Notes under the pieces: generated by a model | Seen by the model: only the letters and a program-made list of their open reading frames with translations | What the model was told of the DNA's origin: nothing | The model's database searches: none | Program-made: the position numbers and the translations under genes | Assembly: GCA_013398055.1 (NCBI GenBank) | Contig: VZRS01004544.1 | Location: forward strand, 62,001 to 126,000 | DNA: 64,000 nt | From: Ifrita kowaldi | Taxonomy: Eukaryota; Chordata; Aves; Passeriformes; Cinclosomatidae | Reading direction: 5' to 3' | In this document: piece by piece, positions 13,030 through 24,190 of the stretch | Numbering within the stretch: the stretch's first letter is position 1 | Layout: the number at the start of each line of letters is the position of its first letter

Positions 13030-14357
13030 GTAAGTACAAGCTAAGCAAACTCAGGCTCCTGCCACCTGGAATTTACCCTAGACATAAATTTCTTCTTTTT
13101 CTCAAAATTTTATTGGGTTTTATTTGTTTGCTAGTCTGTTTTCTTAACAACAACAGAGGCCATTTGAAGGTGAACTGAAAAGTTTATGCAGAATTTTATC
13201 TAACGGCAGGAAAAATGGAAGATTTAGATGCTCTCTCTATATGTAAAAAGAAACCACTGCTGAAACGTTGTTAATATCACTGGATCCAGAATAAAATGTT
13301 ATGTGTCCCTATGGTATTTCAGAGGAATAAAGGGATAAAATGAACAGTTTGCAAGCTAATTCTCCATATGTAACGGAGTATTTGTCCAGATTTAGACTAT
13401 GATCTTCAGAGAGGCAAGGGAGGGATGGGTTCCCAAATCCCATTGAAAAGCAATGAAAATTCACCTTTTAAGGGAATTCAGACTCAGATTAATTTTTTTC
13501 CTTCTACATTTCATCCTGTTAGCCCCTACCATCCATAAAATTAGTAGAATTATCTAAAAAGATGTTTTAATCAAACAGCTAGAATTTCAATAGTGTATTC
13601 AAAAGAATTAAGTCATCACAAGTACTATCCATGTTAAAGGAAAGTATGAAAATAACCACACAGTCTGGACTTTCCATGTGTGAAATGAAAGGACATTAAA
13701 CTAGCTATTAACATGTTGCTAATTGTAAAACAATAGTGATAGATACTGGAAGTTAAAGGAATGAACTAAGGGTTGGCAATAGGTTAATTGCAGTACAAGA
13801 GAATTTGAAAACATAGGAGGAAAAGAGAATTCTAGATGAGGGAAAAATCCATTACTTGCATCGGATTTTTTTTTCTTCAATCAATGTGCAAAGGTTCAGC
13901 AGATGTTTGTTTTGTATTTTATGGAGAAATTGTGAATGAAAAAAAAATAATTTTCCTGTAGACACCAAGAGCCAGCCTAAGGTACTGCTCTTTTCAAATT
14001 AACCAGCCCAAATACTGAGCAGAGAGCCAAAGATCTCTTTGAACCACTGAGGTTTAACTTTTAGCATGTCTCAAAAAGGCGGAAATTTTTAAAAGGAGGT
14101 AGGACTGCCAATTTGGTTTGTGTATTTCAAAGGGCAAAGGCAATGCAGAAAGGGCAGCATAACTAGGCATCTTGCAGATGAACAGAAACTTGATATATAC
14201 TGCCAGTTAACTACAGTTAAGTAAAATACATTTTAATACATCACTTTATCATGTAATAAATTTGGAGACAAGTCATGGTGTTAATTCAAAAACAGAAGTA
14301 CAAGGAAAAGCTTAGGGACCATCACAGGTAATTGCCTCAAAATGATTTCCCAATAGT
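13030..14357. other. Unique AT-rich DNA
   Basis: Nothing recognisable beyond scattered short A and T runs. Confidence 0.55.
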
Positions 14358-14935
14358 GTTCAGTGGCAAAAAAGACTAATGCTATCCCTGGATGATTAAA
14401 AAGAAGACAACTGAAGAAGAACAAAGTCAGTCTCACCTCTAAACCTAGCTTTGGTGAAGCCCTTATTAGGCTGTTGCTCCCAGTCTAATTCAAGGAAGAT
14501 ATGAAAAAGCAATGAACAATTTAAAGCAGAGCCACAAATGTGATTCACCAGCTTGGAAACAAGCCTTACAATGCAGGGCTTAAGGCATTAAATATATTTA
14601 GCTTTCAAGAAAAGCTTCAGCTGTAGCTTGATCACTGTACGTACAGGTGAAAGAGAGAGCTGTGGTGGCAGCTTTTCAAAGTTGTTGCCAAAGAAAAACA
14701 AGAGCCAGCAGATGGGAGCTGAAGTCTAGAATAAGAAATAATTTACCATCACAAAGGCTAATTAAACATTGGAACAGTTTTTCACTGAAGGTGATAGACT
14801 TCTCCCAATGTAAGCTTTTAAAAGTGGATGAAACACTTTTTAAAACATGTTCTTTAAACCATACATCATTTGAAATGCTGCACAAGACTCATTGCCAATA
14901 CCCTGAAGGAATTACATTGCCCCTGCACTGACTTC
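14358..14935 (+). mobile_element. Old CR1-type LINE, 3' region
   Basis: A decayed piece of an older CR1 lineage resembling copies known from turtles and crocodiles. Seen: CAGTGGCAAAAAAGACTAAT at 14361-14380, corresponding to the part of ORF2 that usually reads '(K)A N A I L G'; GATTCACCAGCTTGGAAACA at 14542-14561, then a GCTTGATCACTGTACGTA-like segment, and a final part coding 'W N S F S L K V I D F S' (from about 14769), the counterpart of the conserved 'WN.LP..VVDSPS' tail. Many substitutions and indels. The 94-codon frame 14647-14931 is part of this element and not a gene. Confidence 0.7.
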
Positions 14936-15281
14936 AGTTTCTACAGCTTTGCATGAGGGAGTCTCACCTATTTAAATATTATAAGGCCAAAGCAGACCCT
15001 CTGTAAGCCACAAGGATTATTTCTCTTCTTTCCCCTAACAGTCCCATAGGGAATCAGTCAGATTCTGATTTTTTTTTTTCATTTCAAGTTCTGAAATTTC
15101 AAACATCACCCAGAGCCAGAGCAAAGACTGCCTGTGAAGTTACTCAGTGCTCTAACATGGTGCACCAGTCTTTCTCTTTCAAGGTTAAAGTGCCCAGCAG
15201 TGCTGAAGTCAGACATTTAGCCTCAGCAGAGACAAATTTTACCTCATTATTTTACCTCAGCACCTGCTTTGGAGGTGTGGG

Positions 15282-15303
15282 NNNNNNNNNNNNNNNNNNN
15301 NNN
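15282..15303. other. Assembly gap (22 N)
   Basis: Twenty-two undetermined bases. The left edge is GGAGGTGTGGG and the right edge leads after 10 bases into a run of 13 G (15314-15326). Frames called through it contain unknown residues and are meaningless. Confidence 0.99.
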
Positions 15304-15313
15304 GTTTGTGGGT

Positions 15314-15326
15314 GGGGGGGGGGGGG
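15314..15326. repeat. Poly-G run (13 G)
   Basis: Thirteen consecutive G preceded by GGGT; together with the G-rich left edge of the gap, this is a likely quadruplex-forming or sequencing-refractory stretch. Confidence 0.9.
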
Positions 15327-18300
15327 TGCCTATTCTGCAACTTTGGCTTCTAGAATTATTTAGATAAATTTCCCCTAATGAAGTCCATACCAGTGAACAG
15401 AGTTTTTGTTCTGGGGACAGCTCTTTCTTTCTTCTTTCAGTGCACAGGCTGAAAAATAAAATGCTCGAATTAACCAAGATCCCAAGGTAAATCCAAGTAT
15501 ACTTTGGTGAAATGTAAGGAAACCATGACATTTAAAAGAGGAAAAAAAAGGGGGAGGAGGGTAAAAAAATACCTTTCTGTTCTGAAAGTGAACAATAAGG
15601 ATGCCCATACAAAGCACTGAAGGTTTATACACAGATCTAAAAAAGCATCTTTACTAGTAACAGGGAAAAAACCCCAAATCTTTTGACCCAGCAGCGCTGT
15701 GAGCCTTACTAGAAAGGCCATGAGAATGAGCATTCCATCAGCAGCACCACCACTGAAATGCTCTAACTATGCACTTTCAGCATGTTTTGACAAAATTTAA
15801 GTTGATGGCACCAAGAACATTTCTACCACTCAAAACAGTTAATAAAATAATCCTGCGTAACACAAATCACTAGGAATTATGTTCCATAAACTGACTTCTC
15901 AAACAAGCTTAGGATGATCTTTTACCCTCTCCTTTCACCAGATTAAAAAGGAAAGAGAAGACACAGTGAGTGAGTCACTGAGATGTGTGCAGCATTTGAC
16001 AACCTGGGCCAAAATCTATTTTCATTTGCATGGCTCAATAAGTGCAGTAGTCCTTACCCCAAATCTCAGATGGCTCCCCTAAAGCCGCTGCAATCTTAAA
16101 GATTAACAACTGAAGATGTTGTTCCTAACTCAAGCAGAACAAAAGGAGGGAAACAGAGAATGTCAGAGATAGGAACTGCATATGTTTTAAAAATACTCAG
16201 TGAATCCTATTCACAAAACCCACTTCAGCTGCTACTCTGTATGTTTAAATATTCTATGACAGAAGAAAGCAAACGCCTTTCTGGTTATCTCATTCTTATT
16301 TATAATAGCTTATTACATTTTAATTCATCCAACTGGTCTTTTGGATTTCCAGGCAAATTGCGCTAAAAGCCCATGTAAGCAATAAATATTTTATTAATGA
16401 ACTGGAATCCACCATCATGGAAATGAGCATTTGGTTTCTTCATTTTTGGCACCCTGATTCCCTACTACCTGCCCTGGGTTTCTAGATGGTAGCTTTATTT
16501 CCAGATTTTCTGTTTTCAGTTACCTTTCTTGCTTATTAATAATAATTAGCCTAAACCACCTGCAATCACCATTAGAAACTATGATTTTCTCCAACAACCA
16601 CTCCCTCCAGTGACAGGCAATACAACTCACTACAAATGAAAATCATGAAAAGTAATGAGAGAGGGAAAGTGGAACAAGCACAACCAAGTCAGAGGCATCA
16701 AATCTTCAGTTAACATAATGAAGGAGAACCACATGAAAAACTATTACAGGATCTAAGCTGAAGTGCACTGAAATCAACATATCTCCTTGAACCTACTTTG
16801 AGGTCAGATGCTGTCACACCTGTTCTAATTCGAGTTCAGGGCTGAACGAAATCCCAGTTCAAACACACCTGTATAACTCTAATGGTCGCACAGGGTACCC
16901 CTCTGTCAACACAACACACCTGTCCTGCCTCTGAGGGCTGGGCTTCTGCACAGTTTGTATATATGAAAATAACCAAGGGTTGGAAACCCAAGCATATGCC
17001 ATAGGGCAGGAATCTTAACTCCCTAAGTTTTCATGGGAAAGGGGAAGTAAATATACTTGTCTAGTGAGAACATAAATATTAGTCTACAGCAAACTATAGG
17101 GAAAATCCCAGAACTAAGGCTTTGATGGCTCCCAAGTACCTCTCTAGAAAACTGTGCTGTAACCCTGTAATGTGTGTTTGAAATAACCCACAGAACTCAT
17201 TTACAAGCATATAATACAACAACTTCAGCCCTGTGTCTGCTGTGGAGCTGAAAACTACAATCTATTCCTGATGGATAATATATTTCTACATGATGTGCTC
17301 TATTAGCATCAGCTTCCTGTTTAAAATTCAGTGCTCTTCTTTCTCACTGCCAAAATTCCAAATATCCAGAATTGTATCTATGTTTAGTGACCTGCCATAC
17401 AATTGCATTACTAAGCTTAAACAGTAAGTAGTTTGCTCAGTGCTATATAAATTCTAGACAGTAGTTATAAGACTGGTGTGAAAGCTGGAATTTGCTGGCT
17501 AATACCAAATTTCTGCAAGAGTTGCTACACATGCAAAAGAGCTTCTGCTCTCTGGTCCCAGATCTGTGGTTGTCACAGTGATTAAAACTCCATGTTTTCT
17601 AAACAATTAACTAACATAGTCTATTAAATCTCATTTTATTGCTTTGAATGGATTGAGATGGTACAATAATCCAGCTCAGAAGCAAGACAGAATTTGCATA
17701 TTTCTTTCAGAACATGGATGAAACATAAAGTGAACGACATGGTGGATAAAACCAAATCCTAGTGTGTTCCCAGTCTGCTTTGCATTTGATTTTCTCTGCT
17801 CTACCATAAACAAGTTTTAGCAGTGATAGACTCAGAATACATAGAAACCAAAGATAGAGAAAGCTCCGAGAGGCTACCAAAACAATTCACTTTAAACATA
17901 ACAAGCACATCACTCAGTATATTTTGACAAATCTGAAAGTGAAATCAGCCAGAATGTTTGTTTTCTTTGACTAGTACTGCTGGAGACAGCACTGCATGTT
18001 GTGTATCCCATGCTGCAACTTAAATTCAATTTTGTCATTCAGAAAGTTTTTCTTTTAGTGCTTCAAATGGAATATATGACCTGCAATTCATTTCTATTTC
18101 CTATGTAATTAGTAGCTGGCAAGTAAAACAAATTAGGTGCTTGATAAACACAGACAATTATATTTTCAAAGCAGTTGTATTTATGCTTGGAAGGAAGGAC
18201 AGTTTTATGAATATGTAATCAAGGATGTAAAATTGGAAAGAAAACAAACTAGAGCATAGTTAATTTGGTGGTAGCGACAAATTAACACTGAGCCAAGCCC

Positions 18301-19955
18301 CCTGCACATGCACTGCCCTGATAAACTTGTTATTAGCAAAGGTTCACTAAGAGGAGCTTGGTAATCCTTCTTCTGTGTTTGCTCTTCTTTATTAGTCCTT
18401 TGAGAAAATAATGTTTATAAAATAAAGATCTGCACAAGCAAAGATAAGAGTCCCTGTTTCCTGACTAACCTGTTTAATAGCTAACGAGCTGGGAATATAT
18501 AGCTCTTTTCTCCTATTTCCTTTACAAATTTGGCTACAGGTGTGTGCTGCACACCAGTGATTACCAAGCATTTAGGAGCAGCTGTGCCTCCAAATGAAAG
18601 ATGAAACTGAACTGAAAGTTTGTTTGAAATGGAAGTAAAACCTGGCAGATGGCAGCATCCAGAAATAGCACCACTGAAACGGAATTTTTTGTGCAGCTAC
18701 TGCTCCAGAGCACTAGTGAGAATGGGGGAGGACATCTCAGCAGCAGTCTACAAGGGGAAAAATAAAAAGTAAAAGCAGTTTTAGGGGGAAAGAAAACAAC
18801 AGAGGGGATGGGAAGAAAAGAAGAAAATTAGCTTCATGTGTCAACACCTAAAAAAAATCTGAAACTTATAGAAGATTCTATTTAGCAAAACGAAAGGATT
18901 TTAAGTATCCATAAGCTAGGTTTGTTCTTTGAGCAAAAGAAAAACTAGTGGAAGTACATGGAAAAAAGAATCATTTAGAGAAAGAAGATGAAAACTGACC
19001 ACTGGTCAGAATCAAAGAGGAATTTAAATCATAATAAGCCTCTGATGTATTGTGGAAAGCCACACTTTCTTCAAAAGATTGTGGTAAGTCATTATGCTGA
19101 AACAGATGTAGATCTAAGTGTTCAGGGAGTTTTGGGGTTAAAGGCATATCCCAAAAGGAACATTCAAGGGAGCTGATTTAGGTATTTTGCAAGAGAAAAC
19201 TGACTCATTTTTTTAAGAAGCAGACACAGTGCAGAAGCTCATGGCAGCAGCTCCACAGTGCTCTCTGTGTAGGGAGTTTTGGGGACTGCAGTGCCACTAA
19301 GAGAACCTGTGTTTCTCATACTCTATCCCGTAGAAGGCTGACTACAACTTTGTGTAATTATTGGAGCTGAAACTTCTCAGAAATGGCCTTAAACTGAATT
19401 TGAGAGGAAATGCAACCTAAAATGTTTCAGCCTTTGGCCATTCCCCATTGGACTGACGCTACGTCCTCCCTCCAGTGATGATGATACTTCTGAACATCAG
19501 GGGGGTCTGGTAAGAGCAGTTCATCTTTATCAGGGATACAGGCTTTTGACTTTGACATATTTATGCATAACTCCACTCTGTAATTCTCAATAACCAGGTT
19601 TGAAAATCCCTAAATCACTTTTCAAAATGGAATTTTTCCCAGGAAAGTCACAGAAATCTTCAGAAAAAGCCCTACATAACCAGTTCCAGTTTGATTGATT
19701 TGCATTAAATTAATCCTATTGCTGCTTTCTAAGTGAGGGGGCCAGAAGAAATGTGTTGCTCTTCATTCACTGTGTACACACAGGTGGAATAATATAATGT
19801 GACAGAGTAATTAGAAACTGTAAATTAAGATCACATCTGGATGTAGGAATAACCTGAAACTTGAACATTCGACTTTAGAAACGTCTTTTTTGTTTAATGT
19901 TGTCATTTGCCTGCAACTAATGTCAGACCATGCAGTAGTCTGAAACCAGCAATAT
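15327..19955. other. Unique non-coding DNA
   Basis: No gene or repeat recognised. The minus-strand frames 15375-15733 overlap each other and contain a Pro/Phe run from a purine tract near 15540-15567. A 14-base word (AGGGAGTTTTGGGG) occurs twice, near 19124 and 19271. The section around 18100-18480 is AT-rich with many TAAT and ATAAA words and free of recognisable repeats; it could be a conserved non-coding element but I cannot test that. Confidence 0.5.
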
Positions 19956-20346
19956 CATAGATTGAGGGAGCTGGCTTATTTAGCCTGGAGAAAAGGAGGC
20001 TCAGAGGTGACCTTATCACTCATTACAAATCCCTGAAAGGTGGCTGCAGTCAGATGGGGGTTGGTCTCTTTCTCCAGGCAGCAACTGACAGAACGAGAGG
20101 ACACAGTCTTAAGCTGCACCAAGGGAAATACAGGTTGGATATTAGGAATAAGTTTTTCATGGAAAGAGTGGTGAAGTGGTGGAATTGTCTGCCCGGGGAG
20201 GTGGTGGAATCACCATCCCTGGATGTGTTTAAAAAGAGATTGGATGTGGCACTCGGTGCCATGGTTTAGTTGAGGTGTTAGGGCATGGGTTGGACTCTAT
20301 GATCTTAGAGGTCTCTCCCAACCTGGTGATTCTGTGATTCTGTGAT
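19956..20346 (+). mobile_element. CR1 LINE, 5'-truncated 3' end
   Basis: The clearest CR1 copy in the window. It starts within ORF2 (GAGGGAGCTGGCTTATTTAG near 19963) and runs to the typical avian 3' terminus ending in GATTCTGTGATTCTGTGAT at about 20346. Between 20054 and 20269 it still encodes an uninterrupted ORF2 carboxy-terminus including 'WWNCLPGEVVESPSLDVFKKRLDVAL', the conserved tail of CR1 reverse-transcriptase proteins, followed by a stop and the 3' UTR. The intact tail suggests it is younger than the other CR1 pieces here. Only the last ~390 bases are present, so it cannot move by itself. Confidence 0.93.
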
Positions 20347-20409
20347 AGGCAGATCATCCTGATGACTTTAAGAGATCTCTAATTGCACTGCTGCTCTGCT
20401 GTATCTCAT
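20203..20409 (+). repeat. First copy of an exact 207-base duplication
   Basis: These 207 bases (the last 144 of the CR1 copy plus 63 bases of unique flank) recur without a single difference at 20411-20617, the two copies separated by one N. See the paired entry. Confidence 0.95.
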
Positions 20410-20410
20410 N
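20410..20410. other. Single-base assembly gap (N)
   Basis: A lone N marks a join between two contigs. The sequence to its left and right is the same, so the contigs very probably overlap and were not merged. Confidence 0.95.
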
Positions 20411-20617
20411 GGTGGAATCACCATCCCTGGATGTGTTTAAAAAGAGATTGGATGTGGCACTCGGTGCCATGGTTTAGTTGAGGTGTTAGGGCATGGGTTG
20501 GACTCTATGATCTTAGAGGTCTCTCCCAACCTGGTGATTCTGTGATTCTGTGATAGGCAGATCATCCTGATGACTTTAAGAGATCTCTAATTGCACTGCT
20601 GCTCTGCTGTATCTCAT
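20411..20617 (+). repeat. Second copy of the 207-base duplication (probable assembly artefact)
   Basis: Identical to 20203-20409. The part 20411-20554 is again CR1 3' end, so repeat-masking will report two CR1 hits where the genome probably has one. A real tandem duplication is possible but would not explain why the boundary coincides exactly with an N. Confidence 0.9.
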
Positions 20618-23600
20618 TGTTCAGGGAAAGCTGACAACCTCACCTTCCTGACAAAAACTGTCCCAGATGATTCAGACGAGTTACTCGTGACAACCACTTC
20701 ACAAAAATCTTCTAATATGAGTCATTTATGGTGATTCATTTACTTTTTCATCATTTTAAAACAAACTTTCCAGTGCGAAAAAGTTTAAAGACCTCTTTGA
20801 AGAGACAATTTGCAATTGAAAAGCTCTATTTTTCACCACAGACAGAATCATTGCTTTACCAAAACAAAGCTCTTCTGAGCAATTTTCATCTATTTCTGGT
20901 CTTGTAAACCAAGCCCAGTCTGAGTGCAATGTTGAAAACAGTCACATCAAATATTCTGTAGCATGGGTGGGTTACTAGGCGACACTGCAAAGTTCTGCAA
21001 TGTTATCCAGAATCCCAAGCTTTCCCAAATCTACAATCATTATATTATATTCACTCATAAATATCTGGACCAATGATGTAAAAAGTTTCTTTCTGAATGA
21101 AAATATTTTCTTCAACAGTTAATTTTGCAGGTCTTATAAAGTAACTGAGATTTTCTTTTTCAATGAATGTTTGTTTTGCTAAGGAAGTGTAGGGTAATCT
21201 CTGTACTGAGCTGTTGAGACCTATTGATTAGGGAATTTTATATTGGATTTGATGTCTAAGATTTTTTTCTAAACTGCCCCAGAAAACCATAATTCTGACT
21301 AGTCCTTAACAGGGAGCTACACTGGGAGTGATACAAACATATGAAAAAATATATTAACATATTTAACCAGTTGCAGTGGCTGTGTGGCAAAATTAGCAAA
21401 CTTACAACCAAGGGAAAACCCCGAGACTGGGTAATGTCACTCACATTTAAACTCCCTGAGAGCCACCATCTATGAGTAATCATCCACAAGTTAGCAGAAT
21501 TTTGTAGAGACCAAAACCAAAGAAAGTTGTCTTTATTGCTGCTATACCGATGGCCTTTTTAGCCTCTGCTAAATACAGAGAAGGTAAACAGACAGCCCTG
21601 GGTTGAAGGAGGAAATTAAATTACTCTACAGGCAATTAACAATAGGACTGTAACTGGAACACAAAAACCAAAGTCAGATTGGAAATGCTGTCCTCATCAA
21701 ATGCTCCTTTCCCAAAGGACAAATGATTGCAAAAGAGCAGAAGACTTTACATATCAGTCATGTTTTGCTCTGCAGTTGTTTAGACTCTGGAGGGAGGTGA
21801 GGATACTCTTTCAGGAACTCAGATTTCGTACATCACATTTGTAGGTTAGAACCATCATGCCCAGGGAGAAGAGCCTGAGGCTTTTGAAGATGGTGAAAGA
21901 ACCTTCAGCTATACAAACACAATTCAGAAAGATAAGTCATTTGATGCTCTTGTTAAAAAAAAATAATAATCCAATGACGTGCGGTGTGCAGATCTGTATG
22001 AGTAGTCATTTCAAATGAATGATCTCATGTACTAAAAAGGGAAAAATCTCTGTCTTTCTTATACATAAATTAGTGGTTTGCATTCATCCAGTAAAGCAAG
22101 ACTGAATAATGTATTATAGTAATGAACTTGTTGCGAAGACAACCAGTTCTCCTGTTATATTTGTGCCGTTCTAGTAGTTTCACAATATTTTCAGTGTGTC
22201 CTCATGTTCTCGGAAATCTGGATTTTCACTCTTTTGTGATATTTTATTAGGAAAGCACAGAGTTTTCTCCACATTCCCATAGGGGCTGAACTCTGAGCTT
22301 AACTAAAACTCTACAAGTCTCTTCCTGCTAAGAATAAGGTTACATTTTCACATTGTACCTATCTAGGAAAAAAATGTAGAAAAACCTGGAGCTATTGAGT
22401 TCTGTAAAAAAAGAACATTAGTACGTGGTTCTGGAGCTCTTTCTGGCAAAACTGTTCAGCAATTCCATAATAGCTATGAAAGGCAAGTACTGTTATTTCT
22501 TATTTCAGAAATATTCTCAAGTAGGACTTGTTTTCTGCCTCTAGCAGCTTGTTTCCCCTCAAGCCTGTTGATACAGAGAGCTGTCTATGAATATCTTTTT
22601 TTATTTTGGTACCTGCAATACCCATGCTTACAGCCTGAAGCAAAAGGAAGCAAAGATGATGATGGTGTTTCAAACATTCTCCACTTCAAACATTCTCCCT
22701 GATGGTGAGAAAAGCTGTGCAATGGAGGAATATAGCACTGCCTAATAAATGGGACAAGGTAGACACACATGAACAGAAAGAGACACATCGGTGACTTTAT
22801 CTGGCCCACAGATAGATACTTCTATGATATGCTAGCATTAATCAAAAGCAGAATTATATACTTATGTTCATTCCTTATTTCACCTGTACCAAAAATATAG
22901 GCATTCTTGTCATTCATGTAATACCTCTCCAAATCTTTAACAAGCTCAGCTACAATCAGCTTCCTGTCAAAACCACAGATTTTTACCTCAAGTTGTTTAG
23001 ACCTCCTCTTTTTTCCATTCATAACCCATCAGTTTCTGCATCCCAGATGTATCTGGTGCAATATTTATAAGCTCCAGCCCTGGATTGTAGGGTAGCCATA
23101 AATTTAGGCATTGTACAAGGGCAGTAATATTCTCTTAACTTAACTTTAACAAAACCCTTTGCAAACACTCTTCTTCATGTCAGGATCAGTAATGACATAC
23201 CAAAATAAACCCCAACACAGACAAGTCAAACATATTTCAACTTTCTTATTGCTCAGACATACTTTATTGGGCAGGTACAAAAAGATCCAGTCAGAGATTA
23301 AAAACTGCAATGGGAATTATCTCAGCGTGCATTGATTGCTAATCTAAAAATACATGTCTGTTTTCCCTCTGTTTAATAATTCTAAAAGACAATTTCAAAA
23401 TAATGGATTTTATTACTGTGAACCTCTATTCCTCACAATTTTATTCTGTGGGCATCTTCAGTCACATCTGGATTGCTGAACCACCAATCCACATTTGTTA
23501 AGACTTCTGTCACGAGCAGAGGCTTACCCAGTGTGGGTACATGCTGAAATCAGCACATACAGATGAAATGCACTGCTTGTACATGACTGCAATCCATCAT

Positions 23601-24084
23601 GCAAGTTGTGGCACCCTTAAACTCCTAAACTTATGAATTTAACAGAATTTTTACTTTAGTCTTCTGAGTATTTTTAAATCAGTATCTGTTACACCATCTG
23701 CTGACCTGCTGCACTATCCCAATTACCCACAGCTACTCCTCACCTGATGGGAGCATTCTTATCTCCTGCCAATACAACATTAATTCTACCTCTAGACAAT
23801 TAACCCCCTGTCAGAATCATATTTTCCAGATTGAAATTTCTGGGGATTCAAAATATTTTATTAAAGGCTTCGCAGTCTAAATGCTAACAGCGCTAATTCT
23901 CCTCTTTGTTGAGTTCCCCCAGGGAGGAATAAAAGAGTCAATTTAGCTGACTAGCCTTTGTTTTCAGAAGCTGACAATATCAAAAAGGGCTGTAAGATAG
24001 AGGCTATAATCCTACAATATTAGATTTTTTGATGTTCTGCTCTAAGTGAAGTGGATGCCTAAGTTACTAGTATACATAATAGTT
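20618..24084. other. Unique AT-rich DNA
   Basis: No gene or interspersed repeat recognised. Frames 21256-21489, 22585-22809, 22822-23022 and 22864-23070 are short and unsupported. Confidence 0.55.
22669..22699 (+). repeat. Two-copy 16-base tandem duplication
   Basis: TTCAAACATTCTCCAC at 22669-22684 is followed directly by TTCAAACATTCTCCC at 22685-22699. Confidence 0.85.
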
Positions 24085-24190
24085 GCCCCTTGAAATTAAC
24101 TGTGTAATTAATACAGAAATATGAACCCATTAAGTTAAAAGTTAAGTAGCACCAGCATAAAGCTTGATATTAATGATGCTTTGATTAAAC
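24085..24190. promoter_or_regulatory. Cluster of homeodomain core words
   Basis: About 105 bases hold at least seven ATTA/TAAT cores (including TAATTAAT and GATATTAATG) and a CTTTGATTA word of TCF/LEF shape. This density exceeds what AT content alone would give, but the assignment as an enhancer is inference only. Confidence 0.15.

Noticed and set aside
20054..20269. 71-codon frame as a possible small protein gene
   Set aside because: It is the ORF2 carboxy-terminus of the CR1 copy and not an independent gene.
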